This document shows positions 59,701 to 63,504 of a stretch of DNA of 64,000 nt, one piece after another. The stretch is from Actinernus sp. WN-2022. Lineage: Eukaryota; Cnidaria; Anthozoa; Actiniaria; Actinernidae. The stretch is taken from NCBI GenBank assembly GCA_030867875.1, contig JAOWCC010000019.1:77528861-77592860 (forward strand), written 5' to 3'. The notes under the pieces are model-generated. The model was not told where the DNA came from, ran no database searches, and saw only the letters and a program-made list of their open reading frames with translations. The position numbers and the translations under genes were made by a program. The first letter of the stretch is position 1; every line of letters starts with the position of its first letter.

Positions 59701-59934
59701 CCCAGCCAACCGACAGTCACCCGACACACACCAGATTTGTTAACCTACCCGTAGATGAACAATAAGAGCGTTGGATGGTACATTCATATTGATCACGATA
59801 ATACCATCGGAGGGCGGTGTGTAAGCATCGACAGACTCATTCCCACTCCACATGTACTTTTTAGCCACGATTATCTTCAAATCTTTCATCCTATCAGGGT
59901 GGATTGGTGTGCCGTCAGGCTGCGAGACTTTCAG
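26047..59934 (-). CDS. Thioester-containing protein of the alpha-2-macroglobulin/CD109/TEP family (22 exons, both ends missing)
   Basis: Twenty-two exons joined in phase encode 990 residues (2970 bases) of a secreted or surface thioester protein. These proteins trap proteases or tag microbes by a cysteine-glutamine thioester that opens on cleavage. Visible in order: MG4-MG5 (residues 1-184), MG6 (185-350) with a basic bait-like stretch ending FPETWIW, MG7 and first CUB half (355-530), thioester domain (about 555-870) with PYGCGEQNM (Cys578, Gln581) and His691 in [11 protein letters not shown], second CUB half and the start of MG8/receptor-binding (903-990). No six-cysteine anaphylatoxin or C345C region was seen, so it is CD109/TEP/A2M-like, not C3-like. 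His at the catalytic place predicts reaction with hydroxyl groups. Full-length relatives have about 1400-1800 residues, so roughly 300-400 N-terminal and about 100 or more C-terminal residues lie outside or were not found. No stop or frameshift was seen. Confidence 0.95.
26456..26581 (-). CDS. TEP exon, residues 903-944 (CUB to MG8)
   Basis: [20 protein letters not shown] then [20 protein letters not shown] and VE. G-x-LEV-x-A-x-G-x-G and QVGI-x-YYVN are typical. Acceptor ATCTTTCAG, donor GTAAAG; 126 bases, phase 0. Confidence 0.95.
26582..27458. other. Intron with trinucleotide-bearing tandem repeat and a SINE
   Basis: Positions 26810-27155 hold about three and a half copies of a unit of about 118 bp (ATGCGCTTCACAAAGGAGG to TATATTCAA) that include (CTG)n runs at 26908-26938 and 27031-27050. 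A minus-strand SINE with tRNA-like head follows at 27155-27385. Confidence 0.85.
27155..27385 (-). mobile_element. tRNA-derived SINE in TEP intron
   Basis: On the minus strand GTTAGCTCAGTTGGTAGAGC is an A box and TCGCGGGTTACAAACCC resembles a B box. The acceptor stem is absent, so it is a SINE head and not a tRNA gene. The body runs to about 27155. Confidence 0.75.
27459..27617 (-). CDS. TEP exon, residues 850-902 (end of thioester domain, CUB)
   Basis: [20 protein letters not shown], then [20 protein letters not shown] and a strand ending MVLQQVD. DTV-x-x-x-QA-x-AE-x-A ends the thioester domain. Acceptor GTATTTCAG, donor GTAAGA; 159 bases. Confidence 0.95.
27618..28623. other. Intron sequence, nothing recognised
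   Basis: About 1 kb of AT-rich intron. Repeated use of CGACATTCA and similar words suggests old repeat remnants, but no element ends were identified. Confidence 0.45.
28624..28832 (-). CDS. TEP exon, residues 780-849 (thioester domain)
   Basis: [20 protein letters not shown], then [16 protein letters not shown] and [19 protein letters not shown]. The WL-x-QQRN-x-x-GG-x-SSTQ block is diagnostic. The lysine-rich loop (KKKRK) is an insertion of variable sequence in the family. Acceptor CTCATTCAG, donor GTGAGA; 209 bases. The intron before it (4.75 kb) holds retrotransposon copy B and element 1B. Confidence 0.96.
29028..29762 (-). pseudogene. Reverse transcriptase 3' part, copy B
   Basis: Frames at 29723-29535 and 29447-29028 contain [13 protein letters not shown] and [39 protein letters not shown] and [12 protein letters not shown], ending [11 protein letters not shown]. 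One frame change near 29440-29540 and the insertion upstream make it non-functional. Confidence 0.85.
29763..31564 (+). mobile_element. Helentron/Helitron2-like non-autonomous element, family 1 copy 1B (complete)
   Basis: Complete 1802-bp copy. It begins ACTCGGGC (29763-29770), part of a 28-base hairpin to 29790, then GTCTAAATCTGCA and a T-rich run. Near the 3' end GCCCGAGT (31534-31541) is followed by the hairpin AGCCCAGATGAGCT (31545-31558, one mismatch in the stem) and CTTGTT. The left flank ends AAGCTTATT and the right flank starts GGATAAC; the flanks join into a continuous reverse-transcriptase frame, so there is no target duplication beyond TT. The interior matches 1A. Confidence 0.85.
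31565..32139 (-). pseudogene. Reverse transcriptase 5' part, copy B
   Basis: Encodes the palm region with [16 protein letters not shown] and YADD motifs in one open frame. Near 31625 the frame shifts by one, after which [10 protein letters not shown] leads up to the insertion point. Confidence 0.87.
32131..33587. other. Intron sequence with repeats
   Basis: Contains a tandem duplication (32648-32760, CGACTTAACACGTCCTGTCA unit of about 56 bp twice) and an inverted-repeat element at 33193-33300. The rest is AT-rich and unrecognised. Confidence 0.7.
33193..33300. mobile_element. Short palindromic MITE
   Basis: AGTTCTATGTGATTTAGAGT at the left is inverted as ACTCTAAATCACATAGAACT at the right, with about 50 bases between. 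No target duplication was resolved. Confidence 0.8.
33588..33762 (-). CDS. TEP exon, residues 722-780 (thioester domain)
   Basis: [20 protein letters not shown], then [20 protein letters not shown] and a helix ending LLKLAISE. The alternating helices of the alpha-six barrel are visible. Acceptor TGCTTTCAG, donor GTGAAC; 175 bases. Confidence 0.95.
34074..34535. mobile_element. Non-autonomous DNA transposon with TTAA target duplication (462 bp)
   Basis: Terminal inverted repeat GTAATGGTCCAGATAAGAAC...AGT (27 bases) at both ends, flanked by TTAA at 34070-34073 and 34536-34539. TTAA duplications are made by piggyBac- and Kolobok-type transposases. The interior is AT-rich without coding. A diverged relative of its right part lies at about 40850-41060. 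Confidence 0.88.
34735..35012. repeat. Minisatellite adjoining the donor of the 35016-35090 exon
   Basis: A unit of about 36 bp (GCTAACCCGTTGCTACTAAC then AAGAAATACAGGTAAC) repeats about 7-8 times with indel variants. The last unit reaches the splice donor region of the adjoining TEP exon. Confidence 0.92.
35016..35090 (-). CDS. TEP exon, residues 697-721 (thioester domain)
   Basis: [20 protein letters not shown] then QSKDE. Acceptor TCTTCTGTAG, donor GTAGGC; 75 bases, phase 0. The GG followed by LTAFVVISL helix completes the region around the catalytic histidine. A tandem array begins only a few bases beyond its donor. Confidence 0.95.
35462..35625. mobile_element. Palindromic MITE
   Basis: TAATATGGTTATTTCATGGT with the following TTTCTATGGAATAC is inverted at 35576-35620 (GTATTCCATAGAAAACCATG). 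The two arms enclose about 85 bases. Confidence 0.82.
35795..35873 (-). mobile_element. SINE head fragment (same family as 25655-26018)
   Basis: Minus strand GGCGCAGTGGTCTCGCCTCTC and CCAGGTTCGATGCCC match the tRNA-like head of the SINE near 25.9 kb, with changes in the A box. It lies 50 bases outside the exon at 35923. Confidence 0.72.
35923..36079 (-). CDS. TEP exon, residues 644-696, catalytic-type histidine
   Basis: [20 protein letters not shown], then [20 protein letters not shown] and [11 protein letters not shown]. The histidine codon is at 35938-35940; His691 lies 113 residues after Cys578, close to the 116 between Cys1010 and His1126 of human C3. Acceptor TTTGTGTAG, donor GTAATG; 157 bases. 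Confidence 0.96.
36080..37398. other. Intron with repeat remnants
   Basis: Holds a single-unit copy (36125-36195) of the repeat that expands into minisatellites at 38.4 and 46.4 kb, and a palindromic element at about 36240-36535. The remainder is unrecognised. Confidence 0.65.
36240..36535. mobile_element. Inverted-repeat element
   Basis: AAGATATTTGAGTAAGTAAG followed by AACTGAATAG at about 36338-36370 is inverted at about 36435-36475, and outer AACTAATTG/CAATTAGTT arms extend it to about 36250-36525. The centre contains a GC-rich spacer. Confidence 0.75.
37399..37480 (-). CDS. TEP exon, residues 617-644 (thioester domain)
   Basis: [20 protein letters not shown] then RDGVGSM and a split Trp codon. 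[18 protein letters not shown] is a strong family block. Acceptor TTGTTCTCAG, donor GTACGA (weak match, but phase and homology agree); 82 bases. Confidence 0.95.
37481..38340. other. Intron sequence with a palindromic MITE
   Basis: Contains the palindrome at 37816-37948. Sequence from 38160 to 38345 includes CTGCAGAACGAATACAAAGC and ACTGATTGGCTCAAGTAACC, pieces of the parent repeat of the following minisatellite. Confidence 0.65.
37816..37948. mobile_element. Palindromic MITE, 133 bp
   Basis: CCACGCGGCGGCCATCTTGG and AACCTATTGTTAATGC at the left are inverted at the right (GCATTAACAATAGGTT, CCAAGATGGCCGCCGCG with one insertion) around a 30-base centre. Confidence 0.88.
38352..39540. repeat. 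30-bp minisatellite, about 39 copies
   Basis: Unit GATTGGTTCTCGTTGTCTAA + GTGGCCCTGT. Units are nearly identical except for the base before GTTGTCTAAG, which is C, G, A or T. Since 30 is a multiple of three, all frames stay open over more than a kilobase, giving long but meaningless reading frames on both strands. The array lies in an intron of the TEP gene; the last units (39440-39540) are degenerate. Confidence 0.97.
39625..39801 (-). CDS. TEP exon, residues 558-617, thioester site
   Basis: [20 protein letters not shown] followed by [24 protein letters not shown] is encoded at 39731-39745; Cys578 and Gln581 would form the internal thioester. Acceptor TGTACTCAG, donor GTAACA; 177 bases. The polypyrimidine tract of its acceptor is the first unit of the minisatellite at 39803-40840. 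Confidence 0.97.
39803..40840. repeat. Composite minisatellite next to the thioester exon
   Basis: Basic unit AAATAAAGACAAACGGAAAT plus AAACCCACAC (about 26-30 bp) alternates with a longer block (AAGTAAAGAAATAAAGTTCA, ATTGCGGGGAAACCCACAG). Together they make a 73-bp higher-order unit, repeated at least six times at 40036-40370. Long open frames on the minus strand are artefacts of the repeat. Confidence 0.95.
40850..41060. repeat. Diverged relative of the TTAA element at 34074-34535
   Basis: ATTGAATTTGCGAGTATCAG and AGAATAGAAAATTAACAT align with 34430-34500. The terminal inverted repeat is decayed (AGCCAGAGCATTAC against ATCTGGACCATTAC). Confidence 0.65.
41061..41964. other. Intron sequence with inverted-repeat remnant and GATA microsatellite
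   Basis: At about 41623-41825 GGAAGTTCCGATATAAAAGGG is partly inverted as CCCTTTTATACCGGAATTTCC. The same motif recurs near 58505-58535. A (GATA)n-like run lies at 41868-41910. Confidence 0.6.
41965..42048 (-). CDS. TEP exon, residues 530-558 (CUB to thioester domain)
   Basis: [20 protein letters not shown] then HGKVSVL, with split codons at both ends. Acceptor ATTTTTTCAG, donor GTAAGA; 84 bases. LP-x-x-x-V-x-GSA-x-x-x-V-x-V-x-GD leads into the thioester domain. Confidence 0.94.
   Translation of the reverse strand, partial: QRHLTDLWSSHCPSQPSRDQRMVKSQS
42204..42258 (-). CDS. TEP exon, residues 512-530 (CUB)
   Basis: [18 protein letters not shown] plus one base. Acceptor TTCCCACAG, donor GTAAGT; 55 bases. 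The PEGV-x-x-EYS block follows LIVE in the family. Confidence 0.93.
42493..42729 (-). CDS. TEP exon, residues 433-511 (MG7 to CUB)
   Basis: [20 protein letters not shown], an acidic turn (MDEEEPKD), then strands through [20 protein letters not shown] and [17 protein letters not shown]-x-x-LG-x-I and the DAVRR-x-LIVE end are typical. Acceptor TTTTCTTAG, donor GTAAGA; 237 bases, the longest exon found. Confidence 0.95.
43012..43363. mobile_element. MITE with internal 46-bp minisatellite
   Basis: Terminal motifs AAGGACACACGATGCAAC (left) and GTTGCAGCGTGTATCCGTACC (right) are imperfect inverted repeats. Between them AATATTGCCAGCAATTGTTG with TTCACACGGTGCAATTTGTTGCGCGC repeats five times (about 43046-43283). 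The repeat expansion lies wholly inside the element. Confidence 0.8.
43414..43539. mobile_element. Palindromic MITE, 126 bp
   Basis: CCAGGGCCGGGTTGTTCAAA with GCCGGATTAGTGCTAATCC at the left is inverted at the right (GGATTAACACTAATC, TTTGAACAACCCGGCCCTGG). A related half copy is at 7914-7975. No target duplication was clear. Confidence 0.88.
43540..44547. other. Intron sequence, nothing recognised
   Basis: No exon-like segment with acceptor and donor and no repeat structure was identified. Confidence 0.45.
44548..44766 (-). mobile_element. Full-length tRNA-derived SINE with (TTAC)n tail
   Basis: Minus strand from about 44766: GGTTAGCTCAGTGGTTAAGC (A box), GTCGCGGGTTCAAACCCCGG (B box), a body with GGGTCTTAAAATAACTGAG and CCAATTAGTTGCAAAGC, then TTACTTACTTACTTACTTAT at 44541-44560. 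The copy at 4026-4203 matches its 3' two thirds. Confidence 0.9.
44768..44936 (-). repeat. Inverted copy of the dispersed repeat at 21220-21400
   Basis: TGAATTGAGCTCGTG, ATCAGCAATCGATTAGAGG, ACATTTACAAACAGGTTTGC and CACTACCGATCTCGTACAAG are the reverse complements, in order, of blocks at 21.2-21.4 kb. Confidence 0.7.
45205..45370. mobile_element. Palindromic MITE
   Basis: AATCTGTATCAGATTTACAG with ATCACTTA, then TGATTTCCT, are inverted at the right arm (AGGAAATCA, TAAGTGATCTGTAAATCTGA, TACAGATT). The inner loop is a short AT-rich palindrome. Confidence 0.87.
45384..45577. mobile_element. Palindromic MITE directly beside the previous one
   Basis: CACAGGCAACCCAAGCTCTA with ATTGTGTGTATTTGTCAGTATA is inverted at 45530-45575 (TACTGATAAATACACACAAT, TAGAGCTTGGGTTGCCTGTG). 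The centre of about 110 bases is unrelated. Only 13 bases separate it from the preceding palindrome. Confidence 0.88.
45578..46003. other. Intron with purine-rich imperfect repeats
   Basis: GGGAGGAGGGAGAAATG-like units recur at 45710-45875 in a degenerate array with GAGA-rich sequence. Confidence 0.6.
46004..46117 (-). CDS. TEP exon, residues 395-432 (MG7)
   Basis: [20 protein letters not shown] then [23 protein letters not shown] and LPYSVxRGE are family signatures. Acceptor TTTTAATAG, donor GTAAAA; 114 bases, phase 0. Confidence 0.95.
46396..46985. repeat. 41-bp minisatellite, about 12-13 copies
   Basis: Unit GAGAACCAATCACATTACAG + AATGAAAACAAAGCATTCCAAC repeats head to tail with very few differences. 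It is bounded at the right by TTACGGTTACTTGAGCCAATC. It shares the word ATTGGTTCTCGTTG (inverted) with the array at 38352-39540. Confidence 0.96.
46986..48266. other. Intron sequence, nothing recognised
   Basis: AT-rich intron. No coding segment with splice signals and no clear repeat was found. Confidence 0.45.
48267..48384 (-). CDS. TEP exon, residues 355-394 (MG7 start)
   Basis: [20 protein letters not shown] followed by [10 protein letters not shown]. The PDTITSW block is highly conserved in the family. Acceptor TTGGCTCAG, donor GTGAGC; 118 bases. It fits exactly between the split codon of the exon before and the phase-0 start of the exon after. Confidence 0.95.
48664..49008. mobile_element. 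Inverted-repeat element
   Basis: GGGCCCGGCCACACAGCGGC with AAAACG at about 48688-48713 is inverted as CGTTTTGCCGCGGTGTGGGG at about 48970-48990. The sequence between is AT-rich. Confidence 0.72.
49012..49330. repeat. Dispersed repeat shared in inverted form with 56960-57215
   Basis: GGCCGCCACCTAATTTGCAT, ACCACATGAAAGGTC, TTGCTGTTGAGTTAT and CATGAAAGCGAGGCTGTAAA have inverted counterparts in the same order near 57.0-57.2 kb. Confidence 0.82.
49497..49600. repeat. 17-bp tandem repeat, six copies
   Basis: AAAGGGGGTCACACGAC repeats perfectly except for the first unit. Confidence 0.95.
49601..50421. other. Intron sequence, no exon recognised
   Basis: Contains a degenerate direct repeat of TTGCGTTGCTTGCA-type words at 49930-50070 and otherwise nothing identifiable. 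Confidence 0.45.
50422..50576. mobile_element. Palindromic MITE, 155 bp
   Basis: ATTCTGCCGTGCGTCTGTCC and GATGACGTCACAACGTGAAG at the left are inverted almost perfectly at the right (CTTCACGTTGTGACGTCATC, GGACAGACGCACGGCAGAAT). It ends 27 bases beyond the donor of the TEP exon at 50603. Confidence 0.9.
50603..50741 (-). CDS. TEP exon, residues 309-355 (bait-like loop and FPETWIW)
   Basis: [20 protein letters not shown], then [27 protein letters not shown] closes MG6 in the whole family. The preceding loop is rich in lysine and arginine (KR, KSG, DRR), that is trypsin-like or furin-like sites. Acceptor TTTCACAG, donor GTGAGT; 139 bases, split codons at both ends. Confidence 0.95.
51050..51395. 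repeat. Tandem repeat of about 93 bp, three copies plus an inverted partial copy
   Basis: GCCTAGTCCCAGGTGTTCTGG to GTGACGTCACAGCTCATTGT occurs three times. The last is followed by a reverse-complement copy of its right half (ACAATGAGCTGTGACGTCAC to GGATCCCATTAACCC), making a large hairpin beside the TEP exon at 51409. Confidence 0.92.
51409..51487 (-). CDS. TEP exon, residues 283-309 (start of bait-like region)
   Basis: [20 protein letters not shown] then YPVMYA, ending one base into the next codon. Acceptor TTTGCAG, donor GTTAGT; 79 bases. The FxxSGL strand precedes the bait region in A2M relatives. Confidence 0.9.
51818..52148. repeat. 54-bp tandem repeat, six copies
   Basis: GCAATTTTCGGTGGAATTAC, CGAGTCAGACATGCGATTTT and CCATAGATCAGAAC form a unit of 54 bases. 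Because 54 is divisible by three it gives a 139-codon open frame that is not a gene. Two late copies carry TTCCGTGG instead of TTCGGTGG. Confidence 0.95.
52354..52497 (-). CDS. TEP exon, residues 235-282, with polybasic run
   Basis: [16 protein letters not shown] is followed by an aromatic patch WWEWNWF (251-257), the basic run RRDRRRRR (258-265) and [17 protein letters not shown]. Acceptor CACTTTAG, donor GTAGGC; 144 bases, phase 0. The basic run meets the minimal furin-type pattern and lies in MG6 upstream of the bait-like region. Confidence 0.92.
52498..53155. other. Intron with a dispersed GGGGTACTCCC-type repeat
   Basis: A run of 14 G at about 52744-52757 followed by TACTCCCATATAGGGACTAT. 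Similar AAAAGGTAC- and GGGGG-bearing sequence occurs at 59420-59700. Confidence 0.55.
53156..53305 (-). CDS. TEP exon, residues 185-234 (MG6, first part)
   Basis: [20 protein letters not shown] then [24 protein letters not shown] and VDQSVLL are the MG6 hallmarks. Acceptor TATTTTAG; the donor is taken as GTAACA after TGTAATATG because only phase 0 leaves the next exon open. 150 bases. Confidence 0.92.
53720..53905. mobile_element. Inverted-repeat MITE
   Basis: AATAGACCCTTCCAGCTTGC with CTCTTTGTTGCCC is inverted as GGGCAACAAACAGGCAAGC, TGAAAGGGTCTAT at 53870-53905. The arms are about 33 bases and the interior about 120. Confidence 0.85.
54097..54445. repeat. Tandem repeat of about 96 bp, almost four copies
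   Basis: TAGCTAGCACGATAATCAAA to GTCAACTCCAGCCTCCATGG recurs, with the first copy most diverged. Confidence 0.93.
54535..54705. mobile_element. Inverted-repeat MITE
   Basis: AAGCGTAGTCCACACGAGCA with GTTTTCCTTGACAAGTT is inverted as AACTTGTCAAGGAAAACTTG, CTCGTGTAGACTACGCTT. A second internal pair (CTTGACAAGTCTCCTTGTT) adds to the fold. Confidence 0.87.
54706..55261. other. Intron sequence, nothing recognised
   Basis: The motif GACTGCAGCGTATAC near 54950 recurs near 8185. No exon or repeat unit was defined. Confidence 0.45.
55262..55450 (-). CDS. TEP exon, residues 122-184 (MG5)
   Basis: [10 protein letters not shown], then [20 protein letters not shown] and [16 protein letters not shown]. 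The MGRG, MAPSAxxLVY and GE-x-V-x-DS blocks are family signatures. Acceptor GCTTCTCAG, donor GTTGGT; 189 bases, phase 0. Confidence 0.95.
55451..56544. other. Intron with short duplications
   Basis: A direct repeat of 33 bases (GTTGTACAGCTTCACTGCTC) occurs twice at 55894-55958, and GTTTTGCGGCACGG-type words repeat at 55570-55615. No gene seen. Confidence 0.6.
56545..56958. mobile_element. DNA element with terminal inverted repeats of about 115 bp
   Basis: AAAGTGCCTATGAACAATAC to CCGCTGAGTTAAGGAG (56548-56662) is inverted at 56845-56957 (CTCCTTAACTCAGCGGCAC to TTCATAGACACTTT) with scattered differences. The middle of about 180 bases is unique. Confidence 0.85.
56960..57215. repeat. Dispersed repeat, inverted partner of 49012-49330
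   Basis: CTCGCTTTCATG, ATAACTCAACAGCAA, TTTCATGTGGTAGC and AATTATGCAAATTAGGAGGC mirror blocks at 49.0-49.3 kb. It directly follows the inverted-repeat element at 56545-56958. Confidence 0.8.
57283..57345 (-). CDS. TEP exon, residues 101-121
   Basis: A 63-base exon, [21 protein letters not shown] with one codon per residue and phase 0. It is preceded by a long T-run and AG, and followed by GTAAGT. The aGxxIxxxVxS and YxV pattern is the linker into MG5 in this family. Confidence 0.85.
57375..57795. mobile_element. Inverted-repeat element of about 420 bp
   Basis: GGGCTACACATATATCCAAACCGTC at the left end is inverted near the right end (GACGGTTTGGATGCATGTGT followed by TGCCC), with further inner pairing around GACTCG words. 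Interior open frames have no domains. Confidence 0.72.
57893..58034. repeat. Direct duplication of 65 bp
   Basis: ACACGTAGAAATCCTCAGTT to TGTACTGGCTTGTT is present twice, at 57893-57957 and 57969-58034, separated by 11 bases. Confidence 0.93.
58566..58679 (-). CDS. TEP exon, residues 63-100
   Basis: Reads [20 protein letters not shown] then [15 protein letters not shown]; acceptor ATTTTCAG, donor GTCAGC (weaker than the others); 114 bases, phase 0. It continues the same MG domain. A remnant containing TTTATACCGGAACTTCCTGT lies in the intron directly beyond its donor. Confidence 0.85.
58680..59748. other. Intron with G-run and AAAAGGTAC repeats
   Basis: GGGGGGGGGGGG near 59426 and three ACCCCTAAAAGGTACG-like words at 59455-59645. 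No exon was seen between the flanking TEP exons, which join in phase without one. Confidence 0.6.
59749..59934 (-). CDS. TEP exon, residues 1-62 (MG4-like)
   Basis: The exon begins [20 protein letters not shown] and ends [12 protein letters not shown]; acceptor TTTTTCCAG, donor GTAGGT; 186 bases, phase 0 at both ends. The pattern of a DG turn, lysine-rich strands, then a strand ending in valines fits a macroglobulin domain. It is the most upstream exon found; the preceding MG1-MG3 exons were not seen up to 64000. Confidence 0.88.
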
Positions 59935-60045
59935 CTGGAAAAAGTGATTTCAAATGTTAAACAATAATTTTATTTTACGATATATCAAGAAAGCATAAGC
60001 AAGAGAGGGAATCTTGTAGCGCGCGGTGTGCGATGATGTCGTCGA

Positions 60046-60183
60046 ATAAAATCTATTTTTAGTAACCGGAAGCAGCTGAAGCAAAATGCGCGAGCGCGCG
60101 ACAACAGTTTCATGGCGCGAAAATATTTTCCCGCCATGAGATTGTCGTGTTCTCAGCTGCTTCCGGTTACTAAAAATAGTTTT
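60046..60183. mobile_element. Palindromic MITE
   Basis: AAATCTATTTTTAGTAACCG with GAAGCAGCTGA is inverted as TCAGCTGCTTCCGGTTACTA, AAAATAG at 60152-60180. The centre is GC-rich with a CGCGCG run and ATGGCGCGAAAATATTTTCCCGCCAT, itself palindromic. Confidence 0.86.
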
Positions 60184-60699
60184 ATTAGACATTATCATCG
60201 CACAAGCTCGTACTGCATACTAATATTGTTTTCGCAGCCCGCGTAGTACCATCTGCGGCCCGAGTGTAGCGATAAAAGTAGTTTTTACTATTATCAAACT
60301 ACAAGGCCATTATGAATTCTGGCTATTTTTTGTCATCTTCAAAGTTTGCCATTTTCAGCTATATTCTCTTTTTGCGTATATTGCTTTGGGTGAGGTTCCG
60401 TGAGTGCTTCAAACTTTTCAAAATTACTCACTGGCGACTCGCTCTCAACGGCTTCCCGCATCAGCGCCAAAATCTGATTGGTCTAAATGGATAGTACTCT
60501 GATATATTAAGGCCTGGGTCAAGGAATATCACACTCCTAATAAGTATAGGGGTGGTCTACTTTAGTTTGGGTTTACTCGAAAACCTTGATTTCATGATAT
60601 ATAATGTAAACCCACCATTCGATTATTTTTGTAAAGATGATTGCCATGGCGACTGAATTTGTGACCTTTGAACTCATTTTTAAGAAAGTATAATATAAT

Positions 60700-61115
60700 A
60701 CTTCGGCAGGAGCCCATTACTAGGAGCGTCCATCTTCCCCATTGGTTCTGTTCCCAGCACAGGAGTAGATGTGGCTAAATTTAGAATTGCATTTCGCGCG
60801 AAATAAACAAAGGCCATGTTGTCTTAGCCAATCAGTCACTTCTCATTATTATTCATTATCATTCTTCTCACTTTCAACGCGGGAATTCAAATTCTAAATA
60901 TAGCCACATCTACTGCTGGGGGCCCAGCCCATGACATAGGAACGCATATCAATAAAATACAAGCAAAAGTGTCGTTTTGAACTTCCCGCGCCCTCTTCCA
61001 TGTTAGTAAAATTCTATATATGGGAAGAGCTGCCAGGACATTTAAAATGCCGGTTTCTAGGTCTCAGACCTCTAAATCGACACTCGTTGTTTGATATGCT
61101 CCTGGTAATGGGCTC
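60700..61115. mobile_element. Inverted-repeat element of about 415 bp
   Basis: CAGGAGCCCATTACTAGGAG at the left mirrors CTCCTGGTAATGGGCTCCTG at the right. Inner arms GTAGATGTGGCTAAATTTAG and CTAAATATAGCCACATCTAC also pair. Confidence 0.82.
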
Positions 61116-63504
61116 CTGACTTCGGGAGGAATGTAAAGCGCACCAAAATCAGAAGTAAAGGCGGTGGATCTAATGCAGCTTACCTGAAATGTTTGCAATT
61201 CAGTACAAACTTGAGGGGTATCATATTTCATACTAGCCTTCCTTTAATAACCCATGCACTTCCCTAATTGCCGGAGCAGCGAAGGGAGCACTAACCTTGA
61301 TCAGTCACTTGCATGAAAATACCCACTACATTAGAACCTTTTACGGTACTCCAGAAGGATTTTATAAAATTACTTTAAATGAAAGGTCAAAGGTCACATT
61401 CCATGCTTCCATGGAAACTATCATGCAAATGTGTTAAGGTTGTGACTTTATCGAATCTGTCAAAATGTCAAGAATATATCTTACAAACACGAAGAGATAG
61501 ACCACCCCCTCTTGATTTGCGACGGCCATGTTGAGACCCATGTCTTAATGCCCCTGAGTAAGATGCAAGAGCATGAGGGCGGTTTTATATTTGGCCGAGT
61601 ATTTTGATAATAATATAGCTTCCGCAAACTAAAAGAAGAAATGACGGTAAATGTCGCAATTCTTGGTGTGCAACCACGTGACTCGAATTGTTTTTGATTG
61701 CCAAATGAAATAAAATGTTTTTGAGCTTGAAGAGAAATCAAAACTACGTGTCTGAGCCGAATTTTGAAGCAGAAGAGCATTTCGTTTCAGAGTTATGGGC
61801 GAACAAATATGAGAGGTTGTTGATGTAAAATGTATGCCGCGGCCATGTTGGATGACAAGGATTATCATCCAACATGGCCGCCAAAACTTCAACATCTTAA
61901 ACAAAGCGAACATTCCATCCATTTCAGTCGGTTTCACTATGAGTCCCATTAAGCATAACTTTTAGACATTTGTAAGGCCAAAAACCTTTAATTTGACGCA
62001 AATTTGTTGACTTTCGTGATTAATATAAACACCTGAAGGACTGTTGAGACATAATTCAAACCTCTGTATCTCGTGAACAAAACATCGTATTGAACTGAAA
62101 TTTCGTCTGAGAACTTAAATCACAGACATCTACAAAATGTTAGAGAAACAATTTTATAGGATATATAGTTTATAAATTATTTTTTTTAAGACACCGTGAT
62201 GACGTCACGTGCACGCCAAGAATAACACAAAACTCATGTTTTCTTTTAAGAGGGTATTTTTCTAATTGTCGCGTAATATTTGCAATAATACCATGATCAC
62301 CTCAGTTTTCTATGTTTGTTCAGGGACATTTAATCCATAAATTCCCTCATCAGCATACATACTTTTTCTAATTTTCCCTCATTGACATGCAAGAGGGAAA
62401 ATTAGAAGAGCATGCACGCCGATGAGGAACATTGGACTGTCCCTCGGCACACCGGGTTATGGCGTCGGGACTTCCACAAATCCTCCCTCGGCTCTCGGGA
62501 AAATTTAATCACTAATTTCCCTCATGTCATGCTATTAGACTAATTTGAAATCCATTTCTCGCTTTAGATTAACACTCTAATTACTATTTTATTAGTCACA
62601 AACAAACACAATAACATAAACTCTTGACTATGAACTGTTTAAGAGTAGCACAAAGTTAGTTTCTTGCTTTTCTTTGTAAATTTAGTCAGCCATTAAACCG
62701 CCTTAATAAGGTATGGGTATACGTTAGAGAGGTCTCCTGGGAAAAAAATTCGCGTCGCGCCACGATTTACCGTGCGGGGCACAGTTATATATCATTTTAA
62801 AGCTCTAAGATTGATTTATCTGATGAATGGTCCGTTTTGATTAAATTTTAGTTTGAGTTACGGTTTTTAGACCTCAAAGTGAAAACTACTGTGTTTACTA
62901 TTTCAGTTCCTGTCCCTTTACGTGATTGTGCACACGTCCAGACTTTATCGTATTTCAGTTATGAATAGATGATCTAGCAAAATGTGTCAGCGATTTTTGA
63001 TATATTGAATATTCTTAGAAATATCAATTGACAAAGTTGAAACTCGCATTTCTTACAAAACTAGGACACGAAATTTATTATAAAATCAGTTTGCGGAGGA
63101 AAATCGAAATTCGCTGACACGGTTTAGTAGATGACACAGTTTTCTATTATCACTGAAAATGTGAGGTTATTTGAACAAAACCAGTCGGGGCTAGAGCTTC
63201 GGGAAGCTCGATATTATTCCTGAAAATAAAGTCCTAAAAAAGCCGCTGTAAAGATTATGTGTGCACTTCACGGTTGGGTGACAAACTCCGCCTCCTACTT
63301 GAAAGCCAATTACGTTCAGCCAATCAGAAGCTACCGGAAGCTGAAAGCTGAACATTTTTGTCTGGCATGTCACTTGTAAGCTTAGTCCTGTACTTCGTGA
63401 CAAGCTCAGACAGCGGGTCTCTTGTGATTGACCATAGTTATTATTATCGTCACAACACTTCGACTTCACAGCATTTTTATTGCCTTGTTTTTGGTGCCGC
63501 GGAA

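Larger units (their letters stand above)
59935..63500. other. Upstream intron or 5' region of the TEP gene, repeat-rich, no exon recognised
   Basis: Inverted-repeat elements are at 60046-60183 and about 60700-61115. A short palindrome is at about 61825-61885 (CGGCCATGTTGGAT / ATCCAACATGGCCG) and a hairpin at about 62365-62420 (TCTAATTTTCCCTC / GAGGGAAAATTAGA). Splice-like signals near 61192 and 61485 were examined but the enclosed sequence has stops or no homology. The MG1-MG3 exons were not found here. Confidence 0.55.

Noticed and set aside
61180..61260. TTTCAG followed by GTAAGC near 61190 as an exon edge
   Set aside because: Acceptor and donor signals coincide with no open coding segment of family type between them; the sequence is next to an inverted-repeat element.
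61481..61560. Possible first exon of the thioester gene (MAVANQEGVVYLFVF with GTAAGA donor)
   Set aside because: There is a stop just upstream in frame, no convincing signal peptide, and no homology to the family's N terminus.
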